Shown: positions 51,425 through 62,890, counted from the stretch's first letter. The stretch is 64,000 bases of DNA from Paragordius varius (GCA_964247055.1 OZ176054.1:3906001-3970000); one strand, 5' to 3'. A program made the numbers and translations. Notes: generated from the letters alone by a model not told the origin.

Positions 51425-54400
51425 ATATATATATAATATAAAAATTTTTGTTATACAAATTATGGCATCATAAATCTAATAAGACACCCATAAATTCTTC
51501 GTATAAAAAAAATGTTAATGGTTATTTATTAAATTCATAAAAAACAAAATACATATTACACAATCATGTGTCATACGCTCTTATTATTACATAAAAAATA
51601 TTAGGTAGTAAAATTACTTGAACAACTATTCAATGATTTACAAAGGGCTAATTGATTCCCAGGTTGCAGAAAGGTGAGGTATTTAATAATTTCCAAAGCG
51701 TGTCTTATAACTTCGTGTCTAGCATTAAAAGCTGTCCATTCCCCTGCTGCAAGACACGTCCTTAGTAAGAGACGTAAGATACCCAACCGCACGAGTTTGA
51801 GTGAGGGAGTCCAATTCGTAAGGACAGTTATGTTATTTTCATTGCTGATAAAATGATATAAAAAGTTTTTTTTTGAATATATTTTAAAAAGATATGGGGA
51901 ACCACACACTTTGTTTTCAGATGTGGGTTTAAACATTAAAAATTCTAAGCTGAGAATGAAACCACAAAAATATTTTAGCCAAAATTTTCCTAAAACTCAA
52001 ACAGTAATCATTTGGCCTGTCTAAAACCATTTTTTTATAAAAAAAAAGATGTTAATCGAAGATAATTAATAAAAATTATAAAAAATGTAAAATACTTTAG
52101 GACGAGTTTGCTAGTTTTGGCCGATTCTTTGGACATGTATATTATGTAATTCATGACTTTTTGCATCAATTCAGGCGTCAATTTAATGGCCTTGTATGGT
52201 TGATTAACGTTGGATGATGGAGAAAGTGACATATCATAGGGAGAGGGATAATATCTATATAGGATATACATATTCATAAATTTAAAAAATAAATATTAAA
52301 TTAGAGATATAGATAGGCATTAAAAAATCTTGCAAAGTAACCTATTATTATTTCCATTTATGCCATTATTGGCTCCTGATAATATGACTAGCCTGGCTTC
52401 AAGGTATCGTTTAAGCGCCAAGAGTGTATATCTACAAGCTTGTCTCTGAACAAATAAATCATCTTCAGATAAATGATGGGCCGGATTTTCAGGTCCATCG
52501 TCAAAATCCGTTACATAAATTTGTAGCGTATTTAGCTAAATTTTTTATGCAATATAGTTAGGCGAAAATACTAAAAATAAAATATATAATCAATTATCTA
52601 CAATTATTATTACGAATTCGATAAAGATTAAAAAAAGTCAAGTGGCAGAAAAATTTTTGAGCTAATATTATTACTTACTCAATTGATTTTTTTTGACAAT
52701 CACTAATTTAAAAGATTTATAAATTTTAAAACTGTATATATTATTACATTATTAACTAGTTTTCGTAAACCATCTTGTCGATCAAATATATCAAGAATAA
52801 TACGGAATGGAAAGGAAACGGAAAGAAAAAGTACAGCATGAGTCCTTCCAGATTGATGTGAGCACATAAGTAACCATAAAACATACCTAATTTCATTAAT
52901 AAATCAGTATATATTTTATTTAAAAAATTAATTGTAACAAATATATGGAGAAGAATACTAACTCTACATATTTTTCCAGGGTAGGGTAGGGGAGCTGACA
53001 TATCTGTATGTATAATATAAAAAAATTGTATATAAAACAAAAGCGTTTAGAATAAAGGATACGTAAAGAATAAAAGTTTGATACTTAAGGTATTTGGCAT
53101 AGATTACATTTTATGATTAAAATATTTAATATTATGCAAATTACAGAAGGTAAACCTAATCTAGTTGTGTTTAATGCATGGTTATATTCCCGTGAATGTT
53201 AGATATTCAAATAAAAATTATTGAAAAGAGAAAATAGCGTTTAAAGGTAAATATAAAGGTGAACTATCATATTCATGATTAATTGATTATTTTATCAACC
53301 AATCTCATCATTAAAATTCCAAAAACTAATTTTAAAAGTTTACCCTTTCCATAGCGTCTTCGTAGTAAGCCAAATAGTAAAGGCATAAACTAATCCCAGT
53401 AGCCGCCATAGAGGGTCGCTTTATTTCCAGAAGTTTTTGAACGCCGCCCGCAGCGATAAAAGCAAGTGCAAACTTTTTATGCACAAAAAGACTGGCTAAA
53501 TAATGTAAAGCCTTAAATGCAAGACATGCATCGAATGGTAACACTTGTTGTGATACTGATGAACTATCTATAAATAAATTAAATCAATTATGCATAACAT
53601 TTGAAATAATTAAAATACGGTGTGTACAAATATCCACGTATAAAAAATATTTCTATTTATTGAGAATAATATTATTAATATATACTATCACACATCAAAA
53701 ATGTATAACACGTTGAAAATTATATACTATCAAAAAATCTGAGTTATTTGGTTAAAATAGGTTTGTTTTGGGCTTTGTTTTTAAGCAATCATCTTTTATG
53801 CAATAATGCATTCTAAATGTATGGACTAACCGCATTGATGTAAAAAAGGTCTAAAAATATCGTACAAGGTACGCACTTTTAGATAAAACAAATTATTGTT
53901 GTACATAATTGGAAAGCAGTTAAGATATTTAACACTTACATCTTTATTTTGGAAACATATTGTGTACAAACCAAAATTAATTGTAATTATAGCATTTTCT
54001 AGATAGTAATTTATATATTTTTTTTAACAATTTATCAACATTTTATGAGATTTAGTTATCTAAGAGTTTTTAATTATAAAAAACACACCAGAATCATCAG
54101 TATTTAGTAGGACAACATTTTGAGCAGCCATATCGATATAATTGAGGAGTAAAGATAGGACATTTTGATCAAAAAGGGTAGCCACGTGCTAAAACAATTA
54201 TTTAATCATTTAAAATAAAAATAAAATATTTTTCAATCAATATCAAAAATTATATGAAATTTTTTCAGAAGTAAATCAAAAATAATAAAATGTATACTTC
54301 CTGATAACCACCCAAAGCCGTTAAATATTTAAGTATTAGTCTTTGTTTCATTTGACTAGTTAGGGGATTCATTCGATACGATCCAATCATGTAAAATTGC

Positions 54401-56562
54401 ATTTCAGCCCAATTGCTATTACTATTGGTATCCTGTTTTTCAAATAAATGCAAAAATAAAAACATAAAAATGTTCTTAATGACATTATAATATTTTCAAT
54501 TTTTTTTGTGTTATAAAACCCTTAATAAATAAAAAAAATTATGACCTGAATAAAATCGGTGTTAGAATCTTTAGAGTGCATTGTATTATTTACAGTGTTT
54601 GGTGGATAAAAACAGAGAACATTATTAATATTATCCGCGCTTTTGAATTGTTTGTCATTTTGTTCATTATTGATGGTGAAAATTTCAGCAAATGGTTTTT
54701 TACTATCAAATTCGTATTGGTTGTATTCGTTTGATTCCTTAACACTCTTGATTGATGTGACCGGTTTAAAAATGCACAGAGATTTTAATTTGCGTAACAT
54801 TATAGGTACCTATGATTGTAATAATATAATTAAATTAAATATTTTTCAAGAAATATATGTTTCGAGTGTATGGGATATTTCTAACAATGATTGCGCCCAT
54901 GTATTTCGTTAAATAATATTTAAATATATATATATATATATATATATATCCTTTGTTCATTTAATAAATTTTGAAAAAGTACAAAAAATTATTTCGATAA
55001 GTTGGAAACGAAAATAAAAGAAATACCAAATTTGCATTTTTCTCCTTCGTTTCTCCGGCTAACTCAGGAATTTCCATTGCTGATCCAATGATACCAATAG
55101 CGTAGGAGCTCAGTGGTTCCTTAGCAAATTGAGCCCATTGATATAAGCGATTTAATAATCCCTCCTAAAATAATTAATAAAAATATATTGGATATTTTAT
55201 TTAAACAAATTTCCTGTCTGTGAATAGCAAAATATATATAATTTGGGCAAAAAACGTAAAAGCGTTTCGCAACCAAATTTGGCTTTATAGTTTAGAAAAA
55301 ATATTTGAATATATAAAGTGGGTGTATCATATACAAATAATTAAAACTATATAATTCTTTAATCTAATAATTTAATCCGAATTTTTTTCCAGACGCATTT
55401 TTAATTTTGATCCAAACCGACACAAAACTTGTTTTAAAACTATGGCGTTGGGAAATATTAAATTATCAAATATAAAAAGATTATAGTAAATTATATATAC
55501 CTATTATGTAAAGAAAAGATAAATAAGGATTTATTTATTTTATAAAGAACTCTTTAAATTATTTAATAATTTAAACACATATATACCCTAAATATGTTAT
55601 TCAATACAATAAAAGATGCTCAAAACCAGACCCATTCATTCTGGTTTGGGATTCATGTAAAATTTTATTTTGGTTTTGGTTCCATAGGTATATCTTAAAA
55701 AAGCTAATTTTGGTAAAATAGGTGTTTTGGGGGAATTGTATATAAAATAAAATACAGGGAACCTAATTTTTATTAAAAGAAATAATTGCCGCAAAAGCAT
55801 TAACATAAATGGTATAAAAATTCATATGACGCTAGTTTCATCTAAAAAAACAAGAAACATATTTTGATAATTCAAAAAATCGAAATAAATTTTGTTAATA
55901 AGGGTAAGGTTGTATTAAAAAACAAAAAAAGGATAAAAATTAAATCAACAGTTAGAAACCGCATCCGTACCAAAACAATTCTAAAATATTGAAAATTTTA
56001 TAAAGAAAAAAAAGCAAATATAACTTTTCTATATTAATGGATCTATATAACATCTAATTACTAATAATATTGCTTTTAACCATATATAATGAAAAATATT
56101 ACAGCTTCAGAGAGTACGAATGAAGTTTCCATGCCAGGAAGAATGTCGATAAACAGACGACAAGCAGATGAGTTAATTCTATCTTCATTCTCTCGATTTC
56201 GATTATTCATATATTCATTCACCAACGTACTCATAAATAAATCGTGTCGCACAACTAATTTCAGCAATTGTCCTAAGATACCCTCTGAGTCTATGCGAGC
56301 TACATAAAAGGAAAAATAGTTAAGAATATTAAATAATAAATCGAATATAATTAATATACAGGGATGCCGTTCATCAAATGGATCTGGATCAGTTTTATAA
56401 AAATATTCAGTTTCCTCTTCAATAACATCACAAAGTCTCACCAATTAAACAAATTTTATACTTTTCAAGTAAATAGGCTGGATTATAATTATTAGTTCTG
56501 TATTGATCATGCCATTCATCCAATAAATCTTCTAATATTTTCAAGCTATCCTCCCTAGGCAT
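35052..56562 (-). CDS. DCAF1: DCAF1/VprBP, substrate receptor of CUL4-DDB1 E3 ligase
   Basis: Nuclear substrate receptor that links targets to DDB1-CUL4 (and EDVP) ubiquitin ligases. I assemble 36 exons, 7680 nt, 2559 aa; every junction is GT-AG and every phase agrees. Exons are listed in the four regional entries. Order: armadillo-like N-terminal region, LisH, WD40, acidic stretch, then a low-complexity tail absent from the human protein (about 1507 aa). The start (56562) gives '[20 protein letters not shown]'; exon 2 follows a 25-nt intron with '[19 protein letters not shown]', nearly the human 'DPDPFDDRHP' block. Most introns are 60-1000 nt, several carrying mobile elements. The WD40 and N-terminal assignment is firm. 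That exons 29-36 belong to the same transcript rests on matching phases and the absence of a good stop or start between them. Confidence 0.9.
36630..36788 (-). other. DCAF1: DCAF1 exon 35, Arg/Ser and Asn/Ser-rich
   Basis: Encodes '[20 protein letters not shown]' then an Arg-rich patch and an Asn/Ser run. Its flanking introns, 37182-36790 and 36627-35153, are AT-rich with no element recognised; the second is about 1.5 kb. Confidence 0.6.
37455..38330 (+). pseudogene. Possible transposase remnants in a DCAF1 intron
   Basis: Two scrappy plus-strand segments sit in the intron between exons 33 and 34. One (about 37462-37600) reads '[20 protein letters not shown]', which recalls the 'FCR..C...KIGG' block of ISXO2/IS1595-like transposases. 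The other (about 37880-38310) reads '[16 protein letters not shown]' then '[16 protein letters not shown]', loosely like a Tc1/mariner helix-turn-helix and following region. Both have several stops. The assignments are weak. Confidence 0.28.
42137..42562 (+). mobile_element. Short non-autonomous Helitron
   Basis: Starts TCTATATATTTATAAAAATG and ends GCACGAGATTTACGCTAG, with the hairpin GCTGC-GTA-GCAGC (about 42534-42546) just before the end and a second hairpin GAAGTCC-GAA-GGACTTC upstream. It is flanked by A on the left and T on the right, so it sits in an AT target without duplication. It matches the ends of the longer element at 30274-32370. It lies in DCAF1 intron 27. Confidence 0.85.
42590..42775 (-). 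mobile_element. tRNA-derived SINE
   Basis: On the minus strand the head has an RNA polymerase III A box (TGGTGTGATGG, about 42768-42758) and a B box (GTTCGAACCC, near 42705), spaced as in a tRNA. A non-tRNA body follows, with 'TTAGCCCTTGGCAAGCGAG' and 'CACAAGTCCTGATACA', then an A-rich end. Relatives lie at 59160-59300 and, as a tail only, at 15018-15070. The head begins about 16 bp from the DCAF1 exon 27 splice donor. Confidence 0.85.
42791..46246 (-). other. DCAF1: DCAF1 exons 20-27: WD40 domain
   Basis: Exons (minus): 46246-46115, 45995-45805, 45559-45304, 44475-44242, 43949-43856, 43774-43668, 43575-43445, 43016-42791 (residues about 1458-1914). Blocks: '[20 protein letters not shown]', '[18 protein letters not shown]', '[20 protein letters not shown]', '[20 protein letters not shown]', '[20 protein letters not shown]', '[18 protein letters not shown]', '[11 protein letters not shown]'. 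One of the two DDB1-binding WDxR motifs is kept ('[10 protein letters not shown]'); the other reads WDAD. Confidence 0.93.
43967..43985. repeat. (TA)n microsatellite
   Basis: Short TA run close to the acceptor of DCAF1 exon 24. Confidence 0.8.
46603..48623 (-). other. DCAF1: DCAF1 exons 18-19: LisH motif and linker
   Basis: Exons 48623-47372 (1252 nt, the largest) and 46984-46603. The LisH motif is '[20 protein letters not shown]' then '[17 protein letters not shown]' (protein residues about 1005-1045); in the family it supports oligomerisation. A long Asn/Lys/Ser-rich linker follows. Exon 19 carries '[20 protein letters not shown]' and '[20 protein letters not shown]', which match the conserved segment just before the WD40 domain. 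Confidence 0.92.
51391..51436. repeat. (TA)n microsatellite
   Basis: Long, slightly interrupted TA run in the DCAF1 intron between exons 13 and 14. Confidence 0.9.
54924..54949. repeat. (TA)n microsatellite
   Basis: TA run in the DCAF1 intron between exons 4 and 5. Confidence 0.9.
55200..56090. other. DCAF1 intron 3
   Basis: AT-rich intron of about 940 bp (56102-55165). No element or frame recognised. Confidence 0.6.
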
Positions 56563-56790
56563 AGATATAACAACAGATAGGACGTTCCAAAAAAGGTTGC
56601 AAAACTGTTGTAATTTAGGATGTATTATGCAAGCTTTTAAATTTTTAAAGCATGATTTTTGAGTTTAAACTACTCTTATTAAGTTTAATAGGCCAATAAA
56701 TCTAATTTTTATGCATTTTATTATTTATACCTATAAGTACGATGCCGATACATTGCATAAATTAATAAATCCTGATACAAGTTATATATA
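56563..56790. other. DCAF1 5' flank
   Basis: Presumed promoter and leader of DCAF1, cut off by a hAT element whose target duplication begins at 56791, 229 bp from the start codon. No motif can be assigned. Confidence 0.4.
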
Positions 56791-56798
56791 TTCTAGTT

Positions 56799-59129
56799 CA
56801 GTGATACTCAAACCGCGGCCCGCGGGCCGCATGCGGCCCTAAGAGTGCTTTTAAATTGCCCTATGACCTTATTGTTACTTAAATTATTTTTTTTATTTGC
56901 TGAATTTTTAAAATACACATAATCGGATTTTCGCTTTTTTCAATATTAATTTATTCTATTATTTAGATTTTATTTTGGAAATTTTACATTTTACTCAATT
57001 TGAAATGTAGAAAAACTTCCCTACATTAAAATGATTTCAAAATTTTGGCACACGTTATTTTTGTTTCTGCATTTTATTTTATTTTCTATTTTGAAATTGT
57101 TTTGTATATTCAAGCCTTTCACCCAAACTTGCATATACATATTCTTTACATGCTATCCTGCATTATTTTTTATAACTCATTCCCATCAAATGTTTTTCAA
57201 ATCAGCATCATTTTATTTTGATCTATTTTTTAATAGCATAATTCAAATTATATTCCTTTTTTTGAAAAAAATTTACATAATATTTAAACATAAATTCAAA
57301 GGATGACATTTAATACTGAAAAACGTATATTATCCGATGAAAATCGCTCCTTTTCAAAAGAGAATGAGAAGAAAAATTCTCTTGTTTAAAAATGTCACCT
57401 GCCTTATATGTAAGGACAACATAATTAAAATACACCATTGAAAGATATTTTACAATCCATTCTCACAAATTACCAGAAAATTATGAGGAAGAAAACGAAA
57501 AATATAAAAAGATTAGAATTATACCAGGAAGAAAACTCTATTATGTCCATAGCTTTCTCTCAGGAAAAAGCTGTAACATTATCGTATGAAATTTGCTATA
57601 TTTTAGCAAATATATGAAACCGTTTGCTGATTGTTAACTAATAGAATGTTTAATAAATGGTTGCACTTTTTTATTTTAGAAATTCCATAGATCAAATCAT
57701 AAGGCAAATTAAAAAACTTCAATTTTATGATTCAACATGTGCTCGCGCATCGAAGATATGTCTAAATATTGGCTCTGAAAAACTGCAATTTTAGTTTTGC
57801 TATTAATTGTAGCATTGATATTAGTTCAGCTCCTCAGCAGGCACTCTTGTGAGATATTGCAACGACAACATAATCAACGAGGAATATTTAAAATTTTTAT
57901 CAATAAATAATACCACGAAAGAGAGTGATATTCTCGAAATAATTAGCACTTTTTTCGATAATAATGGTATATCCTAGAAAAAATTGGTTTCGATTTGCAC
58001 AGATGGCTGTCCCTCTATATTGGAATAAACAAAGGATTTATTCCTCTTTTGAAAAACAAATATAGTTTGCAAAATATTTATCCTTTACCTGCTTTATTTA
58101 TCAGCAAAACCTGGTTTCGCAAAAGATGGATACTCAATTTAGTAATTTTAAACGGTGGTGGATATGGTAAACCACAGAACCAGAGAATTCAACCGCCGTT
58201 AACTCAAAACCTTTTGCAAGATATCCACAAAGAGTTTGATGATATTAATTTGTATACAGCTGTGAGATGGCTAAGTCTTAGCTAAGTTTTATATAGATTT
58301 TTTATTTAAGACATGAAATTCTATTATTTATATTACAGAAAGTTTGACAAGGAAATTAATAGTGACAAATGATGGGTTCTACCTTTGTGACAACATTTAT
58401 AAACTTAGTATTTTTAATACCAGTCAAGGGAGCAAAATAATAACCCAGCTAATGGAGATTAATTTAAAATTAGATTATTTAATTTTATCTAATGAGATAA
58501 AATTTAATTTAGGATTAAGATATTTTGCTTAAAACTCGTTGAAAATCCCTGGCATATTGATATTTCCAATATTAAGCAAACATTTCGGTTTTGATCAGGC
58601 GCTATCATTAAAAAATTCATAAATTTTAAAAATGATTCCAATTTAAGGCTATATTCAAGGAGAATTGTGGAATAGAAATATATGTAGAGTGTTTGCAAGA
58701 TGTGCCAAATAAATATGAAAATATAAAAAAATGTGCTCAACTTATTCTAACTGTTTTTCCCTCAACTTACACGTGTGAGACGTAATATTAAAAAATGAAG
58801 TGTGTCAAGAATACCTACAGAAATCGCTTAACCGATGATCATATGGACGAGGCATTAAGATTGGCCTATCAAGAGACGAAACCAAATTTATCAAAAATTA
58901 TTGGTTAATATCAAAATAAATGTTGTTATCAATATATTTTAATTTTTTATAACTAGGTGCAAAACGAGTTTTTAGCTGGATTACATCCGCAAAAAATTCA
59001 TTGGCTGATTTAAAGTATAAGTGCATATGTGTCAAATAGCTATGGATATTTGCCATTATAAAGTTCATGGCCCTCGAAAAAAAATTATATTTTATTTGGC
59101 CCGTCAAATTTTTTTGGTGAGTACCACTG
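56799..59129 (+). mobile_element. Decayed hAT transposon (ZBED/GTF2IRD2-like transposase)
   Basis: Begins CAGTGATACTCAAACCGCGG and ends ...GGTGAGTACCACTG, giving terminal inverted repeats CAGTGRTACTC. Flanks TTCTAGTT (56791-56798) and TTCTTGTT (59130-59137) are an 8-bp target duplication with one mismatch, the hAT hallmark. Subterminal GCGGCCCGCGGGCCGCATGC is typical. Decayed transposase words on the plus strand are 'KRILSDENRSFSKENEKKN' (about 57320, like the N-terminus of ZBED5/GTF2IRD2-type transposases) and 'FDDINLYTAVRWLSLS' (about 58235, the 'T.VRWLS' block). Many stops and shifts; the element is inactive. Length 2331 bp. Confidence 0.87.
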
Positions 59130-59159
59130 TTCTTGTTAAATATTGAGGCCTATCAATCA

Positions 59160-59300
59160 TTTTGAAATAGCGCTTTGGTGTAGTAGGTCGCGGACTATTA
59201 CATTACGTGCCAGAGTTCAAACCCTAAACAACACAATTCCGCCATTAAGCCCTCGGCAGGCAAGTCTTAAAGCATTTACATGTCCGAGAATAATTTAATA
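59160..59300 (+). mobile_element. tRNA-derived SINE, plus strand
   Basis: A box TGGTGTAGTAGG (about 59178) and B box GAGTTCAAACC (about 59213) at tRNA-like spacing. The body then carries 'TTAAGCCCTCGGCAGGCAAG', matching the body of the SINE at 42590-42775. It sits 30 bp beyond the hAT right end. Confidence 0.78.
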
Positions 59301-59755
59301 AGTCCTTTAAACTTCTCTTTTTATTGCAATGCGTGGCCCAAATGATCTTCAAGCATAAATCTGAACTAATAAATGATAACTCTAATTGAGGATAATTCTT
59401 CAATAATAGATAAATATTAAAATTGATCATCTGCGTATTTTGGCTTCTCGTAGTTGATTATTAATAACTTATGCCAACACCTTGTAGCTATAGTCCAATA
59501 TCATATTTGCAATTGTTTCGCTCGATTAACGTATTATAGCCAGGGTTTTCATAATCATTTACCCTTTCAAAATTGAGAGCTAGACACGATAACTTTTAAA
59601 ACTAAGTTTGAATTCTAACCAAAGCTGAAACACCTTATTAACCTGGTAAAAAGTTTAAAAACATATAAAAATATCACTTATGTTATGATAAATTATTCCT
59701 CTAACAACAATGACTTTTTAAAGCTCTCATATTACTTAATCACTAGATACATTTA
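59301..59755. other. AT-rich spacer
   Basis: No coding frame or repeat recognised between the SINE and the palindrome. Confidence 0.45.
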
Positions 59756-59759
59756 TTTA

Positions 59760-60730
59760 GTAACAATCATATTTGAAATCTTGTTTTATTAAACTAAAGC
59801 TTGAATGAAATTCTTTTTTGTAAAATTTTTTGCAAGTTTTGTGAAAAAGACCCACGATGGTGAAAATGAAGATAATGAACAGAGTGCACACAAAAAATAT
59901 CATAATGAAATAAATATATTTTGATAGAAAAAATATTGGGAATCTCATAGTGCTTTTGATTTTGGGACTTCCCAGTGATATAAGAAAGTTATTTACACTT
60001 TTGTGGTAAGTGCTCCTTATCAGATGACAAAATTTTACCACAATTTTTATATTAACTTTTTATACATGATACATTCCAAAAATATCACTAAAATATTTGA
60101 TAAACTACTTATAAAAAGCAAAAAATATATTTATAATATTTAAAGTTTTAGTTGGAGTGATAGCCCCAAATTTTGCTCCTCTAAACCGGATTAGTTCGTT
60201 TAAAATAAACCCCAAAATGTCGAGATTGCGCGATAATTTTAAATATAGGCCAATTATATTTTGAAAAAATGCATACTTTTAAATGTTAATATCTAAAAAC
60301 GTTTATATACCGTTCCCATCATACCTAAAGTAGGAAGTACGCTTTAACATAATTGTGCTAAAAATTGAATTTTTAAAACTATGCATTTAAAAAAAAATTT
60401 TGATGTCAAAATTTAGGATATATTTAAAAATTTTATTTGCGTTCATTTTAAAAGAACTAGCCCGTTTGAAAGCAAAAAAATTTGGGACTTTCAGAGCCCT
60501 TTTTGGAATGAAGCATATAAATTTAATAAGAAGTTTATTACAAAAAATATTCTCAATTTTTGCCATTTTCCTATACAGAGTTACTACAATAGTATATATA
60601 ACTTTATATCACTCTGAAGCCCCAAAACCAAAAGCACACCATGAGATTCCTGATAAATCTTTCTATCAAAATATAATTATTTCATATAGATATTTTTATG
60701 ACCCTGATTTTGTGCACTGTGCATATTAGA
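59760..60730. repeat. Long imperfect palindrome, family copy 3
   Basis: About 59880-60060 is an inverted copy of about 60535-60725. Paired blocks are 'GGGAATCTCATAGTGCTTTT' with 'AAAAGCACACCATGAGATTC', and 'AAATATATTTTGATAGAAA' with 'TTTCTATCAAAATATAAT'. The centre is near 60310. It shares blocks ('TTGCCATTTTC', 'CCAAAACCAAAAGCAC') with copies at 4850-5895 and 6500-7350. Confidence 0.7.
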
Positions 60731-60734
60731 TTCA

Positions 60735-61456
60735 TTCATATAAAAAAATGAGACGTTTGTTTGTTAAACCGGAAAAATGGTAAAAAATAATTTTTAAAAA
60801 TTGTCGACTTACCATTATTATATTTTTATAATAGATAAAGAATTTTATTTAAAAAATATTTTTATGGAAAAAATTATGAGTTTTGTTTAAATACTTGGAA
60901 AATAAAAAAAATCTATCTTAAAAATATTTAACCAAAATTTATGAAGTTTTAAGTTTATTGATGACAACAATCAACTTTAAGATTGCGCCTATTTACAATT
61001 CTCTAAAACTGACTTAAAAACATCGGTATATCGTTTAATTTAGAATATCATTAAATCATATTTATGATAAACAAATTCGACATCTGTATCTTGTTCTCCT
61101 GAAAAAAAACAATTAACGGGAAAGTTTGGAAGATACTTCAAAGGCATTCTGAGCAGATAATATTAGAGTATAAACCTATTATTATCATCAACATACACAC
61201 TTAACAAGTGAAACCATATTCAAAAAACGTAGGCTATTCGGGTATTTTATATGATTACAAGGAGATATAATTTACATGTCCAGTGCCATGTATGAAGTTT
61301 AATTGAAAAATGTTTTTTTTCCACAGTTATGAAAAAGGTGTTTAATAAAAACGATAAAACTCATACATGGCAGCAGCATGTAAATGAAATCCTCGTTTAG
61401 CCCCATTTAAAATAATGAATAGGTCTATAAAATAGCTCTCGTTATTTATCAATTTA
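60735..61456. other. AT-rich spacer
   Basis: No gene or element recognised between the palindrome and the fold-back element. Confidence 0.45.
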
Positions 61457-61462
61457 ATATAC

Positions 61463-61675
61463 CATTTCCCAGTCTAAATAAACGTTTTCCCAGTCAATCG
61501 AAACATTTTCCCAATCAATCAAAACGTTTTCCCAGTCAATCGAAACGTTTTCCCAGTCAATCGAAACATTTTCCCAGTCAATCGAAACGTTTTCTCAGTC
61601 AATCGAAACATTTTCCCAGTCAATAAAAACATTTTCCCAATCAATAAAAACGTTTTCCCAGTCAATAAAAACGGT
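61463..61675. repeat. 21-bp tandem repeat, left arm
   Basis: About 10 units of TTTTCCCAGTCAATCGAAAC(G/A), with substitutions such as CAATCAATC and CAGTCAATA marking individual units. Confidence 0.9.
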
Positions 61676-62049
61676 TTTATTTTTGATGATAAATATCAAA
61701 ACATGATATAAAAATAACTTTTAACCATTATCAGCGTAATATTAGGATATTATTTTTTATAAAAACACAATTATTATATGACAATTCTAAATATATTCCA
61801 GTGCACAATCATTAATGACTTATTCTTTAAAAGTTATATTTTTGGAATTTGAGATGTTTTTAAGATAATATTTTTTATTTTATCGATGGTTCGCATCAAT
61901 ATCTGTGGCTAAATTATAAAATCTATAGTTACGGATTAAATAATAAAATTTATAAAAATATACCATTTTTATCTGAAAGGTCATTTAACACCTCCTATTG
62001 GATCTTAAACATAAATTTTACCCTAATTTTAATATTTATCATTTGGTTT

Positions 62050-62332
62050 ATCGGGTGCCCAACGCGGCCTGCCGAGTATCTTTGTGCGGCCAGCTAAAAA
62101 TTTAGAAATCCATAAAATCACAAAATCTTAGTAATTTTCATATTTCTTACGCAATTATAATAAATGAGTCTGTTAAATTTGTAACAAATTAAAAAAAATT
62201 GTTATATTTTTGTATTTTACAGTATTACGTCTAATCGAAAAATTATTTATGAAATATATCGAACGGAACGCTGTGCTTTTTGAGTAATGCGGCCCGCAAA
62301 GCCTATTGGTTAGACACCACTGTTTTAGTCAA
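62050..62332. mobile_element. hAT-like MITE in the fold-back spacer
   Basis: Left end TCGGGTGCCCAACGCGGCC; right end GCGGCCCGCAAAGCCTATTG...GACACCACTG, whose complement CAGTGGTGTCTAACC partly matches the left end. GCGGCC words near both ends and a length of about 283 bp fit a non-autonomous hAT. The target duplication is unclear. Confidence 0.55.
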
Positions 62333-62674
62333 ATATCTTTTTACTTAATATTTTTAAATTTATCGAAAAAATTTTTTGTTTAGAATTTTTTTCCGACAGT
62401 ATTCTAATGGAAAAACTTGAAATGTTTAAAAACTGTTTTGAAGCGTTCGGCAAATATTAATGCGAACCATCAATAAAAAATATTATCTTAAAAACATCTC
62501 AAATTCCAAAAATATAACTTTTAAAGAATAAGTCATTAATGATTGTGCACTGGAATATATTTAGAATTGTCATATAATAATTGTGTTTTTATAAAAAATA
62601 ATATCCTAATATTACGCTGATAATGGTTAAAAGTTATTTTTATATCTTGTTTTGATATTTATCATCAAAAATAA

Positions 62675-62890
62675 AACCGTTTTTATTGACTGGGAAAACG
62701 TTTTTATTGATTGGGAAAATGTTTTTATTGACTGGGAAAATGTTTCGATTGACTGAGAAAACGTTTCGATTGACTGGGAAAATGTTTCGATTGACTGGGA
62801 AAACGTTTCGATTGACTGGGAAAACGTTTTGATTGATTGGGAAAATGTTTCGATTGACTGGGAAAACGTTTATTTAGACTGGGAAATGGT
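62675..62890. repeat. 21-bp tandem repeat, right arm
   Basis: About 10 units of CGATTGACTGGGAAAACGTTT, the reverse complement of the left-arm array with variants in mirrored order. Confidence 0.9.

Larger units (their letters stand above)
49069..56562 (-). other. DCAF1: DCAF1 exons 1-17: N-terminal armadillo-like region
   Basis: Exons (minus): 56562-56462, 56436-56360, 56299-56103, 55164-55027, 54809-54546, 54432-54298, 54188-54089, 53567-53344, 53003-52963, 52886-52748, 52535-52342, 52254-52096, 51844-51618, 51208-50999, 50662-50482, 49929-49824, 49312-49069 (residues 1 to about 912). Family blocks seen: '[20 protein letters not shown]', '[15 protein letters not shown]', '[16 protein letters not shown]', '[20 protein letters not shown]', '[17 protein letters not shown]', '[16 protein letters not shown]', '[20 protein letters not shown]', 'REPVLQDN'. 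Exon 9 is only 41 nt. Exon 14 (51208-50999) is Ser/Asn-rich and fits only by phase. Confidence 0.88.

Noticed and set aside
54830-54912. Additional DCAF1 exon before 54809
   Set aside because: The exon at 55164-55027 joins directly to 54809-54546 in phase and reproduces the conserved 'L-V-P-I-M-L-R-K-L' block without it.
57031-57306. Phe-rich open frame resembling a membrane protein
   Set aside because: AT-rich interior of the hAT element; no start context or homology, and the transposase words lie in other frames nearby.
61463-61675. CRISPR-like repeat array
   Set aside because: Units are 21 bp and directly adjacent with no spacers, mirrored in the other arm, in an animal genome.
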